Shown here: piece after piece, positions 28,090-36,951 of the stretch
Position numbering within the stretch: position 1 is the first letter of the stretch
Layout of the letters: each line of letters begins with the position of its first letter
Assembly: GCF_030693775.1 (NCBI RefSeq)
Contig: NZ_JAUXZY010000004.1
Span: 620,001-684,000, forward strand
Direction: 5' to 3'
Length of the DNA stretch: 64,000 nucleotides
From: Polynucleobacter sp.
GTDB lineage: Bacteria > Pseudomonadota > Gammaproteobacteria > Burkholderiales > Burkholderiaceae
The notes under the pieces: model-generated
Told to the model about the DNA's origin: nothing
Database searches by the model: none
The model's input: the letters and a program-made list of their open reading frames with translations, nothing else
Translations under genes and position numbers: made by a program

Positions 28090-29727
28090 CTAGCTGCGTC
28101 GAATGCTTGGGGCTGGCACTCCATCGATCATGATGTTTAAGCATGACGGTAGCTTACTAGCGATTGCCCGATGCGCTGCCGGTAATACCTGTTCTTTTTC
28201 GGTGACCAGCTCTCCAAAACCACCAAAGGCAGCGCAGACTTTTTCATAATGGGTTGGTAGTAATTCACAGCCGATGACACGGGCTTGACCATACTCTCTG
28301 ATTTGGATTTGATGTTCGGCGTTCCAGCACGCGTCGTTACCAACGATCAATAAGAAGGGTAGCTGATAGCGGACCGCCGTATCAATTTCCGAACTATGAA
28401 AGCCAAAGGTGCCATCACCCACAACTGCAACAACAGGGGCACCAGGCCTAGCTAAACTAGCGGCCGTAGCAAATGGCAATCCCGCACCAATCGACCCAGC
28501 AACGCCATTGATGACACGATTTGGTGCTTTTAAGCATGCTTGAGCCCACTGACCAATCTCACCGCCATCGCTCACTAAAACAGATTCGGGATGGCTATCC
28601 AAGATTGCCTGCAATGGGGCCAATGCTTGGGCTGGATGCAACTTATTTGGGCTTGAAGGGGCGCTACTCCAGGCAGCAGGGCGATAAGCAATTGCTGCAT
28701 GAACCTCGGTTTGCCATTCACGCGCTACGCTAGCTGTGTGTCCATTTAATTCGATGATGGCCTGGATGGCGCTATGCACATCGGTGCATGCAGATAGTTG
28801 AAGTTTTGAGCCAACCGCTCTTTTAGTACGCTCAATCTCCGTTATTTCGGGATCGATTTGAAAAAATACGCAGTCTTGATTAAAGTTTGGCGCCTTACCA
28901 AATTTCAGAGTGAAGTCTAGCTTTTTACCTAGCAGCAAGACGCAATCGGATTGAGCGAGCACTTCAGAAAACGCTCCCAAACAAGGATCCCCAATACCTC
29001 TTGGGCTTTCCATACCGATGACCGGGATACCCAAAGAGGCCTCTAGGCTGGCTAACACTTTACGACCAGCCTGTGATTGCATCATCGGTCCTGTTAATAC
29101 TAAGGGCTTCTTTGCTTTGAGTAACGCAGTAATCATTTCATTGATTACTAGTTTGTCTGCCTTCATCGGAATGGGTTCAAAATCAGCCGCCTTTGGCATT
29201 GATGTGCTGCTATCAAAGGCATTATCTAAAACATCCGAGGGGAGGCTAATGTGTACTGGACCAGGCCTACCCGACTTCGCAATTGAAACGGCTTTTGCAA
29301 AATCGCTCGGTAGTTCAGATACGCTTTTACAAACCCAAGATGCCTTTGTTAGCGGGGCGGCAATATCAACTTGCGCCATCTCTTGAAATGCGCCCATTCC
29401 CAGTTGATTGATAGGCGCATGTCCTGATAGCAGTACAAGTGGTGATTCAGCCATTCCTGCAGTGTAGAGCGCAGACACTGCATTGGCATGACCGGGACCG
29501 CCAGTAACCATGGCAATACCAATTTCTCCCGTGAGCCTTGCCCATGAGTCAGCCATATGAACTGCTGCAGCCTCATGTCGGGTATGAATCAGCTTGATTT
29601 TATGATCATATACAGCATCAAAAATAGGCATGATGTGGTTACCAGAGAGAGTGAATACATTACTTACTCCAGCAGTCTGCATCGATTCAACCAATGCATC
29701 GGCGCCACGTTTTATTTTGGTAGACAT
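28090..29727 (-). CDS. Thiamine diphosphate enzyme of the acetolactate synthase fold, candidate sulfopyruvate decarboxylase
   Basis: A 545-residue three-domain ThDP enzyme. It has the activating Glu in HTRHEAAAVHMADSWAR (near residue 52), a central dinucleotide-type domain, and the ThDP/Mg motif VVGDGTFGFHSSEIDTAVRYQ ... NDACWN near residue 435. It is distinct from Xsc (38176-39984) and from the two-chain ComDE sulfopyruvate decarboxylase. The cotranscribed GlcD-like enzyme makes a 2-oxo acid, so decarboxylation of sulfopyruvate to sulfoacetaldehyde, which Xsc would use, is attractive. Alternatives are oxalyl-CoA-, phenylpyruvate- or benzoylformate-type decarboxylases. Confidence 0.75.
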   Translation of the reverse strand: MSTKIKRGADALVESMQTAGVSNVFTLSGNHIMPIFDAVYDHKIKLIHTRHEAAAVHMADSWARLTGEIGIAMVTGGPGHANAVSALYTAGMAESPLVLLSGHAPINQLGMGAFQEMAQVDIAAPLTKASWVCKSVSELPSDFAKAVSIAKSGRPGPVHISLPSDVLDNAFDSSTSMPKAADFEPIPMKADKLVINEMITALLKAKKPLVLTGPMMQSQAGRKVLASLEASLGIPVIGMESPRGIGDPCLGAFSEVLAQSDCVLLLGKKLDFTLKFGKAPNFNQDCVFFQIDPEITEIERTKRAVGSKLQLSACTDVHSAIQAIIELNGHTASVAREWQTEVHAAIAYRPAAWSSAPSSPNKLHPAQALAPLQAILDSHPESVLVSDGGEIGQWAQACLKAPNRVINGVAGSIGAGLPFATAASLARPGAPVVAVVGDGTFGFHSSEIDTAVRYQLPFLLIVGNDACWNAEHQIQIREYGQARVIGCELLPTHYEKVCAAFGGFGELVTEKEQVLPAAHRAIASKLPSCLNIMIDGVPAPSIRRS

Positions 29728-29779
29728 TGTTTACTCTTTAAAAATAACGACTTGATGTTCAATTTTCTTATCTGATAAA

Positions 29780-29805
29780 AAAGCCACGACTTTCATCGTG
29801 GCTTT
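29780..29805 (-). terminator. Intrinsic terminator between Bug receptor and ThDP enzyme genes
   Basis: On the minus strand a 10-base-pair stem AAAGCCACGA / TCGTGGCTTT with a 6-base loop is followed by a run of T. It ends or attenuates transcripts of the receptor gene at 29826-30815, so the two downstream enzyme genes may be expressed less than the receptor or from their own promoter in 29728-29779. Confidence 0.8.
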
Positions 29806-29825
29806 GATAGTCTATTTTGCAATAA

Positions 29826-30815
29826 TTAATTGGCAGTTAAGTTGCGTGCCTTAATTACTTTTTCCCATTTTGCAGATTCAGATGCAATCTGTGCCTCTAG
29901 TTCTTTAGTGGTGTTAAGAACAGGAGTAAGGCTATTAATTTCTAAGCTCTTCTGCATTGCTTCTGTTTTGACAGCTTTCACGGCCGCTTCGTAAATCTTA
30001 TCTCTGATGATTTTTGGTGTATTGGATGGTGCCATTAAGGCAAACCAGCCGACATTTTCAAAACCTGGCAGTGATGCCTCTGAAACAGTAGGTATGTTCG
30101 GAAGCTGAGCTAAGCGTTTTGCACTAGTTACTGCTAAAGCTTGAATTTGGCCATTGCGAACGAAGCCCGTAGATGCAGGTACGTTACAAGCGCAAAAATC
30201 AATTTGCCCAGCCACTAAATCCGTTAACGCTGCTGCTTCGCCTTTATAGGGGATATGGGTTGCATTGATTCCTGCTGCTGTAATGAAATTCTCTCCAGCC
30301 AAATGGACCTGGCTGCCGATACCGGCTGATCCGAAATTGAGATTTCTAGTTTTTGCTAAGGCTATTAGCTCATTTAAGTTCTTTACGCCCAGCTTAGGAT
30401 TAACAGAAATAATCATAGGGCCACTAGCTAGAGTGGTAATAGGTGAAAAATCTGTCCCATAATTAATGCTCATCTTTTTATACATGTATGGGTTGACGGT
30501 AAGCATGCTGCCAGAAGCCAGTAAAAGCGTGTAGCCGTCTGCTGGCGATCGTGCAACTGCCTCAGCTCCGATATTTCCACCGGCACCGCCGCGATTTTCA
30601 ACAATCACATTTTGTCCCAATACGGTACTCATTTGCTGAGCTAAGATGCGGCCCAAAATATCGGTCGTACCACCTGCCGCAAATGGGATGATTAATTTGA
30701 TTGGCTTGGTTGGCCAGCTCTGGGCTTGTGCCATTGTGCTGACGCCCGCAATTAGCATCAAACCAAACAGCTTGATGGCATTTCTTTTCATAAAACTAAT
30801 CTGCTTCGTAAACAT
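29826..30815 (-). CDS. Bug/TctC-family periplasmic solute receptor
   Basis: A 329-residue tripartite tricarboxylate receptor protein. A signal peptide ends at AQA before QSWPTKPIKLIIPFAAGG, the usual mature start of Bug proteins. Other family motifs are GAGGNIGAEAVARSPADGYTLL, HIPYKGEAAALTDLVAGQIDF and LPNIPTVSEA. AGGAGAGCCGC precedes the ATG. No TctA or TctB permease gene is in the window. Bug receptors bind carboxylates in a closed pocket; the divergent slcC operon suggests sulfolactate or a similar sulfonate as ligand. Confidence 0.88.
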   Translation of the reverse strand: MFTKQISFMKRNAIKLFGLMLIAGVSTMAQAQSWPTKPIKLIIPFAAGGTTDILGRILAQQMSTVLGQNVIVENRGGAGGNIGAEAVARSPADGYTLLLASGSMLTVNPYMYKKMSINYGTDFSPITTLASGPMIISVNPKLGVKNLNELIALAKTRNLNFGSAGIGSQVHLAGENFITAAGINATHIPYKGEAAALTDLVAGQIDFCACNVPASTGFVRNGQIQALAVTSAKRLAQLPNIPTVSEASLPGFENVGWFALMAPSNTPKIIRDKIYEAAVKAVKTEAMQKSLEINSLTPVLNTTKELEAQIASESAKWEKVIKARNLTAN

Positions 30816-30945
30816 GCGGCTCTCCTATTGATTTAAATTCCAAAACTTTTATTTTTTTTGGCGCTTCTTCTTTTACTTTTAATTCAACACTTAAACGATA
30901 CAAGGAAAACATAAAAAAGACTTGGGTATTGCAAGACATCTAAAT

Positions 30946-30958
30946 CATCTATATGATG
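30946..30958. promoter_or_regulatory. Candidate operator before slcC
   Basis: The palindrome CATC-TATAT-GATG lies just upstream of the slcC start, with further CATC copies at 30937 and 30968. The size fits a GntR-family half-site pair, and a GntR gene ends this operon (34441-35160). Binding is inferred; the divergent spacer 30816-30963 otherwise shows only AT-rich promoter-like sequence. Confidence 0.4.
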
Positions 30959-30963
30959 TAGAT

Positions 30964-31899
30964 ATGTCATCTATTCTCATCTCTGAGTTCATTACAAGTC
31001 AAGCCCTAGAAACCCTCCGTGCTAGCCATGAGGTTATTTATGCGCCTGAGATCTACAAGCAACGAGCAGAATTAATTTCTGCATTGCAGCATTCTGATGC
31101 CCTTATTGTTCGTAATTTGACCCAGGTCAATCAAGAGCTTTTAAATGGGGCACCAAATCTAAAAGTGGTGGGCCGCCTTGGTGTGGGTCTCGAGAATATT
31201 GAATTGCCTGCATGTGCGCAGCGCAATATAAAGGTGATTCCTGCAACGGGAGCGAATGCGGAGTCGGTCGCGGAGTACGTGATTGGTACGGCCCTCGCAT
31301 TAACGCGTGGCTTTTTACCGGCCACAGCACAAACCTTAAGCGGTGGCTGGCCGCGCCCTCATTTTTCTGGATACCATGAGTTCACCGGAAAGACCTTGGG
31401 TGTTGTTGGCTTTGGCAGCATTGGTCGCGTCACAGCGCAAAAGGCACTTGCCTTTGGCTTGAAATGCCTTGCTTATGATCCCATGCTATCTGGTCAGTCG
31501 GTCGATGTTGGCGGCACCGCCGTCCCGCTGGTCACGCTTGATGCCCTATTGGCGTCCAGTGATGCAGTTACTTTGCATCTGCCCCTTTTGCCAGAAACCC
31601 GTGGCCTATTTTCAGCAGCAAGTTTAGACAATATGAAGCACGGCGCCTGCTTAATTAATACAGCGCGCGGCGGCATTGTGGATGAAAAAGCCTTAGCTGA
31701 GCGTTTGCGCTCTGGCCGCTTAGGTGGTGCAGCCTTGGATGTATTTGAAAAAGAGCCGGCGACAGACCTTTCTCACTTCGCTGGATTAAGTAACCTCATT
31801 GCAACGCCACATATTGCAGGGGTGACAAGTGAGAGTAATGATCGCGTTAGCCAGATGATTGCAGATGAGGTAATTCAGTTTTTGAGGAACAGCAAATGA
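30964..31899 (+). CDS. slcC: (S)-sulfolactate dehydrogenase, SlcC type
   Basis: A 311-residue NAD-dependent D-isomer 2-hydroxyacid dehydrogenase. It has the Rossmann motif GVVGFGSIGRVTAQKA, the catalytic Arg/Glu region (INTARGGIVDEKAL, ALDVFEKEPA) and active-site His in ATPHIAGVTSES. Alone it could be called SerA-like, but it overlaps comC by 4 bases and is followed by suyAB, the gene set described for sulfolactate in Chromohalobacter and relatives. There SlcC oxidises (S)-sulfolactate to sulfopyruvate. The ATG at 30964 is preferred to a TTG at 30922. Confidence 0.85.
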   Translation: MSSILISEFITSQALETLRASHEVIYAPEIYKQRAELISALQHSDALIVRNLTQVNQELLNGAPNLKVVGRLGVGLENIELPACAQRNIKVIPATGANAESVAEYVIGTALALTRGFLPATAQTLSGGWPRPHFSGYHEFTGKTLGVVGFGSIGRVTAQKALAFGLKCLAYDPMLSGQSVDVGGTAVPLVTLDALLASSDAVTLHLPLLPETRGLFSAASLDNMKHGACLINTARGGIVDEKALAERLRSGRLGGAALDVFEKEPATDLSHFAGLSNLIATPHIAGVTSESNDRVSQMIADEVIQFLRNSK

Positions 31900-32906
31900 A
31901 GATGACATTCGATCAGATTGTTGAGTTGGCATCATCTGGTTTGCGAGCCAGCGGCATTGATCGCAAAGCGGCAATCGAAACAGCCGAATTTTTAGCCTTA
32001 GCCGAAGCGGATGGTTTAGCATCGCATGGCTTAGCTCGGGTGGGACAGTATGCCGGGCATGCCATGAATGGCCGCATTGAGTTAAATGCAAGGCCACAGG
32101 TAAAGCGATTTAAAACCGCTGCCGCCTTAGTAGATGCATGCGATGGTCTCGCATTTCCAGCGCTTAAACTGGCGACGGATTTGTCGGTTAATTTGGCCTC
32201 CAAAAATGGCATAGGGCTTGTGGCCGTTACCAATAGCCATCATTTTGGAGTCGCAGGTCATTACACTGAGGCAGCTGCGCGCGCTGGCTATATCTCCTTG
32301 CTCTTTGGTAATACCCCCGCGGCTATGCCAATGGCGGGCGGCAGTAAAGCCATCTTTGGTACCAACCCCTTGGCGGCAGCATTTCCGGTGGCCAAAGCAA
32401 ATCCGCTTGTCATTGATATGTCCTTGTCTGCTGTAGCTCGTGGCAAGCTGCTCGTTGCTGCAAAAAAGGGCGAGCCGATTCCGGAAGGGTGGGCGTTAAC
32501 CATCGACGGCAAACCCACCACCGATCCGAATGAAGGTCTTAAGGGCCTCATGGTTCCAATGGGCGGAGATAAAGGCGCTTTATTAGCATTGATTGTGGAG
32601 CTGCTCGTCGTTGGACTATCGGGGAGCCGTTTTTCATATGAAGCTGATTCCTTCTTTGATGCGCAGGGCAATCGCCCCCGTATTGGCCAGCTGCTTTTAA
32701 CCATTGATCCGGGCCTTGCCGGTGGGCAGGTATTTGCAAATCGTATGAGCGATTTTTTAAAGACATTGGCCACCGATGCGGGCGTTCGATTGCCAGGGCA
32801 GCGTCGCTTTAAACAGCGAGCAAATGCCTTGGATGGTGGAATTGAGGTTGCAGATGCAGTACTAGAAGAAATTCAATCCGGCATTCGTCGGAATTGGGCG
32901 AAGTAG
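31896..32906 (+). CDS. comC: (R)-sulfolactate dehydrogenase ComC
   Basis: A 336-residue protein of the Ldh_2 (malate/L-sulfolactate) family. It has ADGLASHGLARV, the NSHHFGVAGHYTE catalytic segment, IFGTNPLAAAFP, and MGGDKGALLALIVELLVVGLSG. In this pathway it reduces sulfopyruvate to (R)-sulfolactate, so SlcC and ComC together invert the S form to the R form required by SuyAB. The ATG overlaps the slcC stop codon. Confidence 0.88.
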   Translation: MKMTFDQIVELASSGLRASGIDRKAAIETAEFLALAEADGLASHGLARVGQYAGHAMNGRIELNARPQVKRFKTAAALVDACDGLAFPALKLATDLSVNLASKNGIGLVAVTNSHHFGVAGHYTEAAARAGYISLLFGNTPAAMPMAGGSKAIFGTNPLAAAFPVAKANPLVIDMSLSAVARGKLLVAAKKGEPIPEGWALTIDGKPTTDPNEGLKGLMVPMGGDKGALLALIVELLVVGLSGSRFSYEADSFFDAQGNRPRIGQLLLTIDPGLAGGQVFANRMSDFLKTLATDAGVRLPGQRRFKQRANALDGGIEVADAVLEEIQSGIRRNWAK

Positions 32907-32935
32907 TTTATATAACAATTTTTAAGGAGCAATAA

Positions 32936-33217
32936 ATGATCCACTTTGTCGTGCATGAGCCAGGAGATGTTGTTGGTGTAGTGGTAGTCGAAAACATTAA
33001 AGCTGGAACAGAATTAACCGGCTGGGTAATGGAAGGCGACACTACCTTAACCATTAAGTCTGAAAGTGATATTCCAATCGGACACAAGATTGCATTAAAA
33101 CCCTTGGTTGCCGGTGATACGGTAATTAAATACGGTGTAGATATCGGCAAAGTAGTTGCCCCTATCAAAAAAGGAGAGCACCTCCACGTTCAAAACGTAA
33201 AGACCAAGCGCTGGTAA
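32936..33217 (+). CDS. suyA: (R)-sulfolactate sulfo-lyase subunit alpha SuyA
   Basis: A 93-residue SAF-domain protein like the N-terminal part of altronate dehydratase UxaA. It begins MIHFVVHEPGDVVGVVVV and has IPIGHKIALKPL and the C-terminal VAPIKKGEHLHVQNVKTKRW, matching SuyA. It pairs with SuyB to remove sulfite from (R)-sulfolactate and give pyruvate. AAGGAG precedes the ATG at good spacing. Confidence 0.92.
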   Translation: MIHFVVHEPGDVVGVVVVENIKAGTELTGWVMEGDTTLTIKSESDIPIGHKIALKPLVAGDTVIKYGVDIGKVVAPIKKGEHLHVQNVKTKRW

Positions 33218-33256
33218 TCCAGTTTTTGCAACCTTATTTACTTGGAAAGATTAAAG

Positions 33257-34429
33257 ATGATCAATTTAAAAGAAGCAACATTTATGGGCTATCGCCGTGA
33301 AAACGGACGCATGGGAATTCGCAATCACGTCGTTATCCTTCCTCTGGATGACCTATCGAATGCAGCCTGCGAGGCAGTTGCGAACAACATTAAAGGCACT
33401 ATTGCAATTCCCCACCCATACGGTCGTTTGCAGTTTGGTGCCGACTTGGACCTCCATTTCCGCACGCTGATTGGCGCTGGCTGCAATCCGAACGTGGCAG
33501 CAGTGGTAGTGATTGGTATTGAAAGTCAGTGGACTGGCAAGGTAGTAGAAGGAATTAAGGCCTCTGGAAAGCCAGTTGAGGGTTTTTGGATTAGCGGCAA
33601 TGGCGATACAGCAACTATTACTGCAGCCAGTAAATCTGCTTACAAAATGGTTAAGCATGCTTCAAAGCAGCAGCGTGTTTCGGCTCCGTTGTCAGAGCTC
33701 TGGGTTTCAACCAAATGCGGCGAATCCGATACAACCTCTGGCTGTGCTTCAAATCCAGCAGTAGGCAATGCATTTGATCGCTTGTATGAAATTGGCTCCA
33801 CATTGGTGTTTGGTGAGACAACCGAACTAACGGGTGGCGAGCACTTAGTCGAAGCCCGCTGTCGGACTCCTGAGGTCAAAAAGAAGTTTCGTGAGATGTT
33901 TGACCGCTACCAAGGTGTGATTGAGCGTAATAAAACTAGCGATTTATCTGATTCGCAACCAACCAAAGGAAACATTGCTGGCGGCTTGACTACGATTGAA
34001 GAAAAAGCCTTAGGTAACATCCAGAAAATTGGTAAGAAATGCGTTGTGGATGGGGTGCTTGATAAGGCAGAAACGCCTACTATTCCAGGACTGCACTTTA
34101 TGGACTCCTCCTCAGCTGCCGCTGAAATGGTGACTTTGTGCGCAGCTTCTGGATTTGCCGCTCATCTCTTCCCAACCGGACAAGGTAATGTGATTGGCAA
34201 TGCAATCCTTCCCGTTATCAAGTTATGTGCGAATCCAAGGACGGTTCGTCTTATGTCAGAGCATATTGATGTTGATGTATCTGGTTTATTGCGCCGCGAG
34301 GAAACGCTGGATTCAGCTGGAGAGAAGCTCATCGATTCCCTGTTGCGAACTGCAAACGGCGAATTAACTGCAGCTGAAATCTTGGGCCACCGCGAGTTTG
34401 TGATGACCCGTCTGTATGAGTCTGCATAA
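33257..34429 (+). CDS. suyB: (R)-sulfolactate sulfo-lyase subunit beta SuyB
   Basis: A 390-residue protein of the UxaA/GarD C-terminal family. It has [50 protein letters not shown], and [22 protein letters not shown]. Cys residues in the [10 protein letters not shown] region may bind the iron that enzymes of this family require. The ATG at 33257 is preferred over TTG 33242 because GGAAAG lies seven bases upstream. It is the catalytic partner of SuyA. Confidence 0.92.
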   Translation: MINLKEATFMGYRRENGRMGIRNHVVILPLDDLSNAACEAVANNIKGTIAIPHPYGRLQFGADLDLHFRTLIGAGCNPNVAAVVVIGIESQWTGKVVEGIKASGKPVEGFWISGNGDTATITAASKSAYKMVKHASKQQRVSAPLSELWVSTKCGESDTTSGCASNPAVGNAFDRLYEIGSTLVFGETTELTGGEHLVEARCRTPEVKKKFREMFDRYQGVIERNKTSDLSDSQPTKGNIAGGLTTIEEKALGNIQKIGKKCVVDGVLDKAETPTIPGLHFMDSSSAAAEMVTLCAASGFAAHLFPTGQGNVIGNAILPVIKLCANPRTVRLMSEHIDVDVSGLLRREETLDSAGEKLIDSLLRTANGELTAAEILGHREFVMTRLYESA

Positions 34430-34440
34430 GTCTTACTAGT

Positions 34441-35160
34441 ATGAAGTCCCTGACCGCTTATCAAGAGGTGAAACAAAAAATCACCGAAGATTTGGTCAGG
34501 GGCCGTTTTCCGATGGGGCAGGCTCTGCCTGCTGAAAAAGATTTTGCAAAAGAATTGGATGTATCGATCGGCACGCTGCGCAAAGCAGTGGATGAGCTGG
34601 TAGCAGATGGCATTGTTACGCGGCGCCAAGGAAAAGGGACGTATGTAGTTGAGCACGACCTAAAGCGGCTCCTCTATTACTTTTTTCATGTTGTGCGTCA
34701 CGATGTTGATAAAAAAGTCTATCCCAAAGTGGAGCTGGCCAGTTTTTTATCTGCATCCGCCAATAAAGAAGAGTCTCTTAAGCTTGCAATTAAAGAGGGC
34801 TCGCCCGTATGGCGTATTACGAATCGACTTTATCTGGATGGCCAGTGCGTCATGATTGATCAAATTACCTTAGACAAAATGCGTTTTAAAAAATTAACGC
34901 GTGAGGATTTTGCCGCTAGGGAAGGCAGTATTTATCAGTTGTATCAAATGCATTATGGGCAAACGGTAGTGCGGACTAATGAGCGTTTGCGCGCTGCGCT
35001 TCCGAACAAACAGTATGCCGAATGGCTAAATCTCACTCCAGGTTCCCCCGTTCTTGTCATACGACGCGTTGCGCTTGGTATACAAGATGAGCCACTGGAA
35101 TGGCGTATATCGACTTTGAATACCACTAGCCATGAGTATTTCAGCGAGCTAGTGGCTTAG
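34441..35160 (+). CDS. GntR/HutC-family regulator of the sulfolactate operon
   Basis: A 239-residue regulator with an N-terminal winged helix (YQEVKQKITEDL ... LDVSIGTLRKAVDELVADGIVTRRQGKGTYVV) and a C-terminal UTRA effector domain (about 90-235). It begins 11 bases after suyB and is probably translated with it. It likely responds to sulfolactate or a product and binds near slcC. Convergent with cobT, 24 bases apart. Confidence 0.88.
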   Translation: MKSLTAYQEVKQKITEDLVRGRFPMGQALPAEKDFAKELDVSIGTLRKAVDELVADGIVTRRQGKGTYVVEHDLKRLLYYFFHVVRHDVDKKVYPKVELASFLSASANKEESLKLAIKEGSPVWRITNRLYLDGQCVMIDQITLDKMRFKKLTREDFAAREGSIYQLYQMHYGQTVVRTNERLRAALPNKQYAEWLNLTPGSPVLVIRRVALGIQDEPLEWRISTLNTTSHEYFSELVA

Positions 35161-35184
35161 TGAGCTTAATAAACCCTGAGTAAT

Positions 35185-36936
35185 TTACAGTTGTTTTTGG
35201 AGTTCTTGAGCCCATGCGTTCATCAGCTTAACTGGCGCATCGTTTTCATTCCAGCTGAGTCGTTTTGAAAAGTACCCGCGCATTTCTTGTCCAATGCCGC
35301 AGCCCCATACCCTAATCTGATTTTGATTTTCTGCCCACTTAAGGGCAAGTTTCAGGTGGTCCATCAGATAGTCTTCATCTTCATTGGCTTGCTGAGTAGC
35401 CCGATCCATGGGGCACCCATCCGATAGCAAAATAATATGATGCTTGAATTCATCGAGCGCTAAATCAGAGATGCTCAATTGGGGTTTAAACGATAAACTC
35501 CGCTTAGCAGCCCATAGCAGAGCCTCGCCATCCAGACTCTCTTTATAGATATCTGGTTTCATCATGCCTGCAATACTTAGGCGGGAATTTTTCCAGCTAG
35601 TTTTGAAGTCCTTAAAAATCCAATGCGCCTGTTCACTGAGGCGCCCAGGATTTTTGGGTTTTCCGGCAGAGTGCCATTTTTTGATGCACTGCCCGCCGTT
35701 CCAACTGGCAGTTGTATAGCCAAGCACTTCACAGGGGATATTTGCTTTATCTAAAATCCGCACCATGATATCGACCCATGCCGCCATAAACAGGCGATTT
35801 TCTTTCATCGAGCCGGAGCAATCAATTAAAAAGCTGACGGTCGAATCAGGCTTGGGCGCTGCATATTCTTTCTGATAAATGGAGGATGCATTTTGGGATG
35901 CAATCACCCTACTCAGTTGTTTTCGGTTGAGAAGTCCCTCTTCTGATGATTCCCACCCATTTCGAACCGGTTTGGAAAAGAGCGTTCCATAGGTTTTAAT
36001 GAGCCGTAACCATGGGATCGACCAGCTATGAATGGTTTCATCGATTTCTTCCCGAAAGGCGATGAGTTGAGCTACCCGCATGGTATCTAGGGGCTTCATT
36101 TCAACATCAAATGATCGATCAAAAATGCGGTATTTACTGAGCGCGCGCTCGTACAATGCATTTTGCTGGCCTACGCCATTTGGATGGGGGCTGTTTTCTG
36201 CGATCGGATGCTTTTGTTCATCCGAAAATTCCCATGGAATTTGAAACTGATTTTTACTGGCGTTTCTGCGCTTGATGCGAATGCTAGGTACCGCTTGATA
36301 TTCTTTGGCGACCAAGTTCGAAACTAGCTCAGCCATTTCCAAAGCGGGCTCAGCGAATTTTTCTTGGTCAAAGCGATTTTGTTTGAGCCTTTCTAGTAGA
36401 GGCCCAGTTTCGCTATAAAGCTCTGCTCGTGGTATTTCAATCGTATCTTGCATTAACTGCGGCAGGGGTGCATTGTTTAGGCGCGACCAGGCTCCACCAA
36501 ATATCGCCAAGAGCAATAAGTTAATGCTGCCTTCAGTGCCGCCCTTGGCCATAAATTGCTGTAACCAAGCAACAAAGTGGCTTTGAACATTTTGTCTCGC
36601 TCCAGATAAGCCAGCAGGGCAAATGCTTTCAATGCGAATTTGTTCTAATACTTCAAAGACAAGAGAGCCGATTAAATCCAATGGCTGCATTTTGCGGTGC
36701 AGGGCTAAATCAGAGTGCGCAATACGTAAGCCTAGACCATCCAGCATGCCGCGATGATTTGACCAGGACTCAAAGAAATGAATGGGATTGAGGTGCGGTG
36801 CTAACTGACCAATCAATTCATCGTTTTGGTAAAAATTCCAATCGCGCACATTGACGTGGGGATCGCCTGAAATCGAGCGAACGATCGCCCCATAGCGCTC
36901 TTGGATTAATAGGTCTTCAGAAGAAAGGAGTTGCAA
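35185..36936 (-). CDS. cobT: CobT-like VWA subunit of a cobaltochelatase-type complex
   Basis: A 583-residue protein of the CobT family. The C-terminal von Willebrand A domain has the MIDAS motif LIDCSGSMKENR, then the CobT-specific GYTTASWNGGQ, GKPKNPGRLSEQ, SIAGMMKPDI and LDGEALLWAAKR. The acidic middle region of classical CobT is short here. With CobS it would form an ATP-driven chelatase or remodelling complex. The gene starts at TTG, 15 bases after cobS. No cobN or other B12 gene is near. The neighbours suggest a role for a sulfonate enzyme, not corrin synthesis. Confidence 0.85.
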   Translation of the reverse strand: MQLLSSEDLLIQERYGAIVRSISGDPHVNVRDWNFYQNDELIGQLAPHLNPIHFFESWSNHRGMLDGLGLRIAHSDLALHRKMQPLDLIGSLVFEVLEQIRIESICPAGLSGARQNVQSHFVAWLQQFMAKGGTEGSINLLLLAIFGGAWSRLNNAPLPQLMQDTIEIPRAELYSETGPLLERLKQNRFDQEKFAEPALEMAELVSNLVAKEYQAVPSIRIKRRNASKNQFQIPWEFSDEQKHPIAENSPHPNGVGQQNALYERALSKYRIFDRSFDVEMKPLDTMRVAQLIAFREEIDETIHSWSIPWLRLIKTYGTLFSKPVRNGWESSEEGLLNRKQLSRVIASQNASSIYQKEYAAPKPDSTVSFLIDCSGSMKENRLFMAAWVDIMVRILDKANIPCEVLGYTTASWNGGQCIKKWHSAGKPKNPGRLSEQAHWIFKDFKTSWKNSRLSIAGMMKPDIYKESLDGEALLWAAKRSLSFKPQLSISDLALDEFKHHIILLSDGCPMDRATQQANEDEDYLMDHLKLALKWAENQNQIRVWGCGIGQEMRGYFSKRLSWNENDAPVKLMNAWAQELQKQL

Positions 36937-36951
36937 GGCGTAGAGCTCGCG

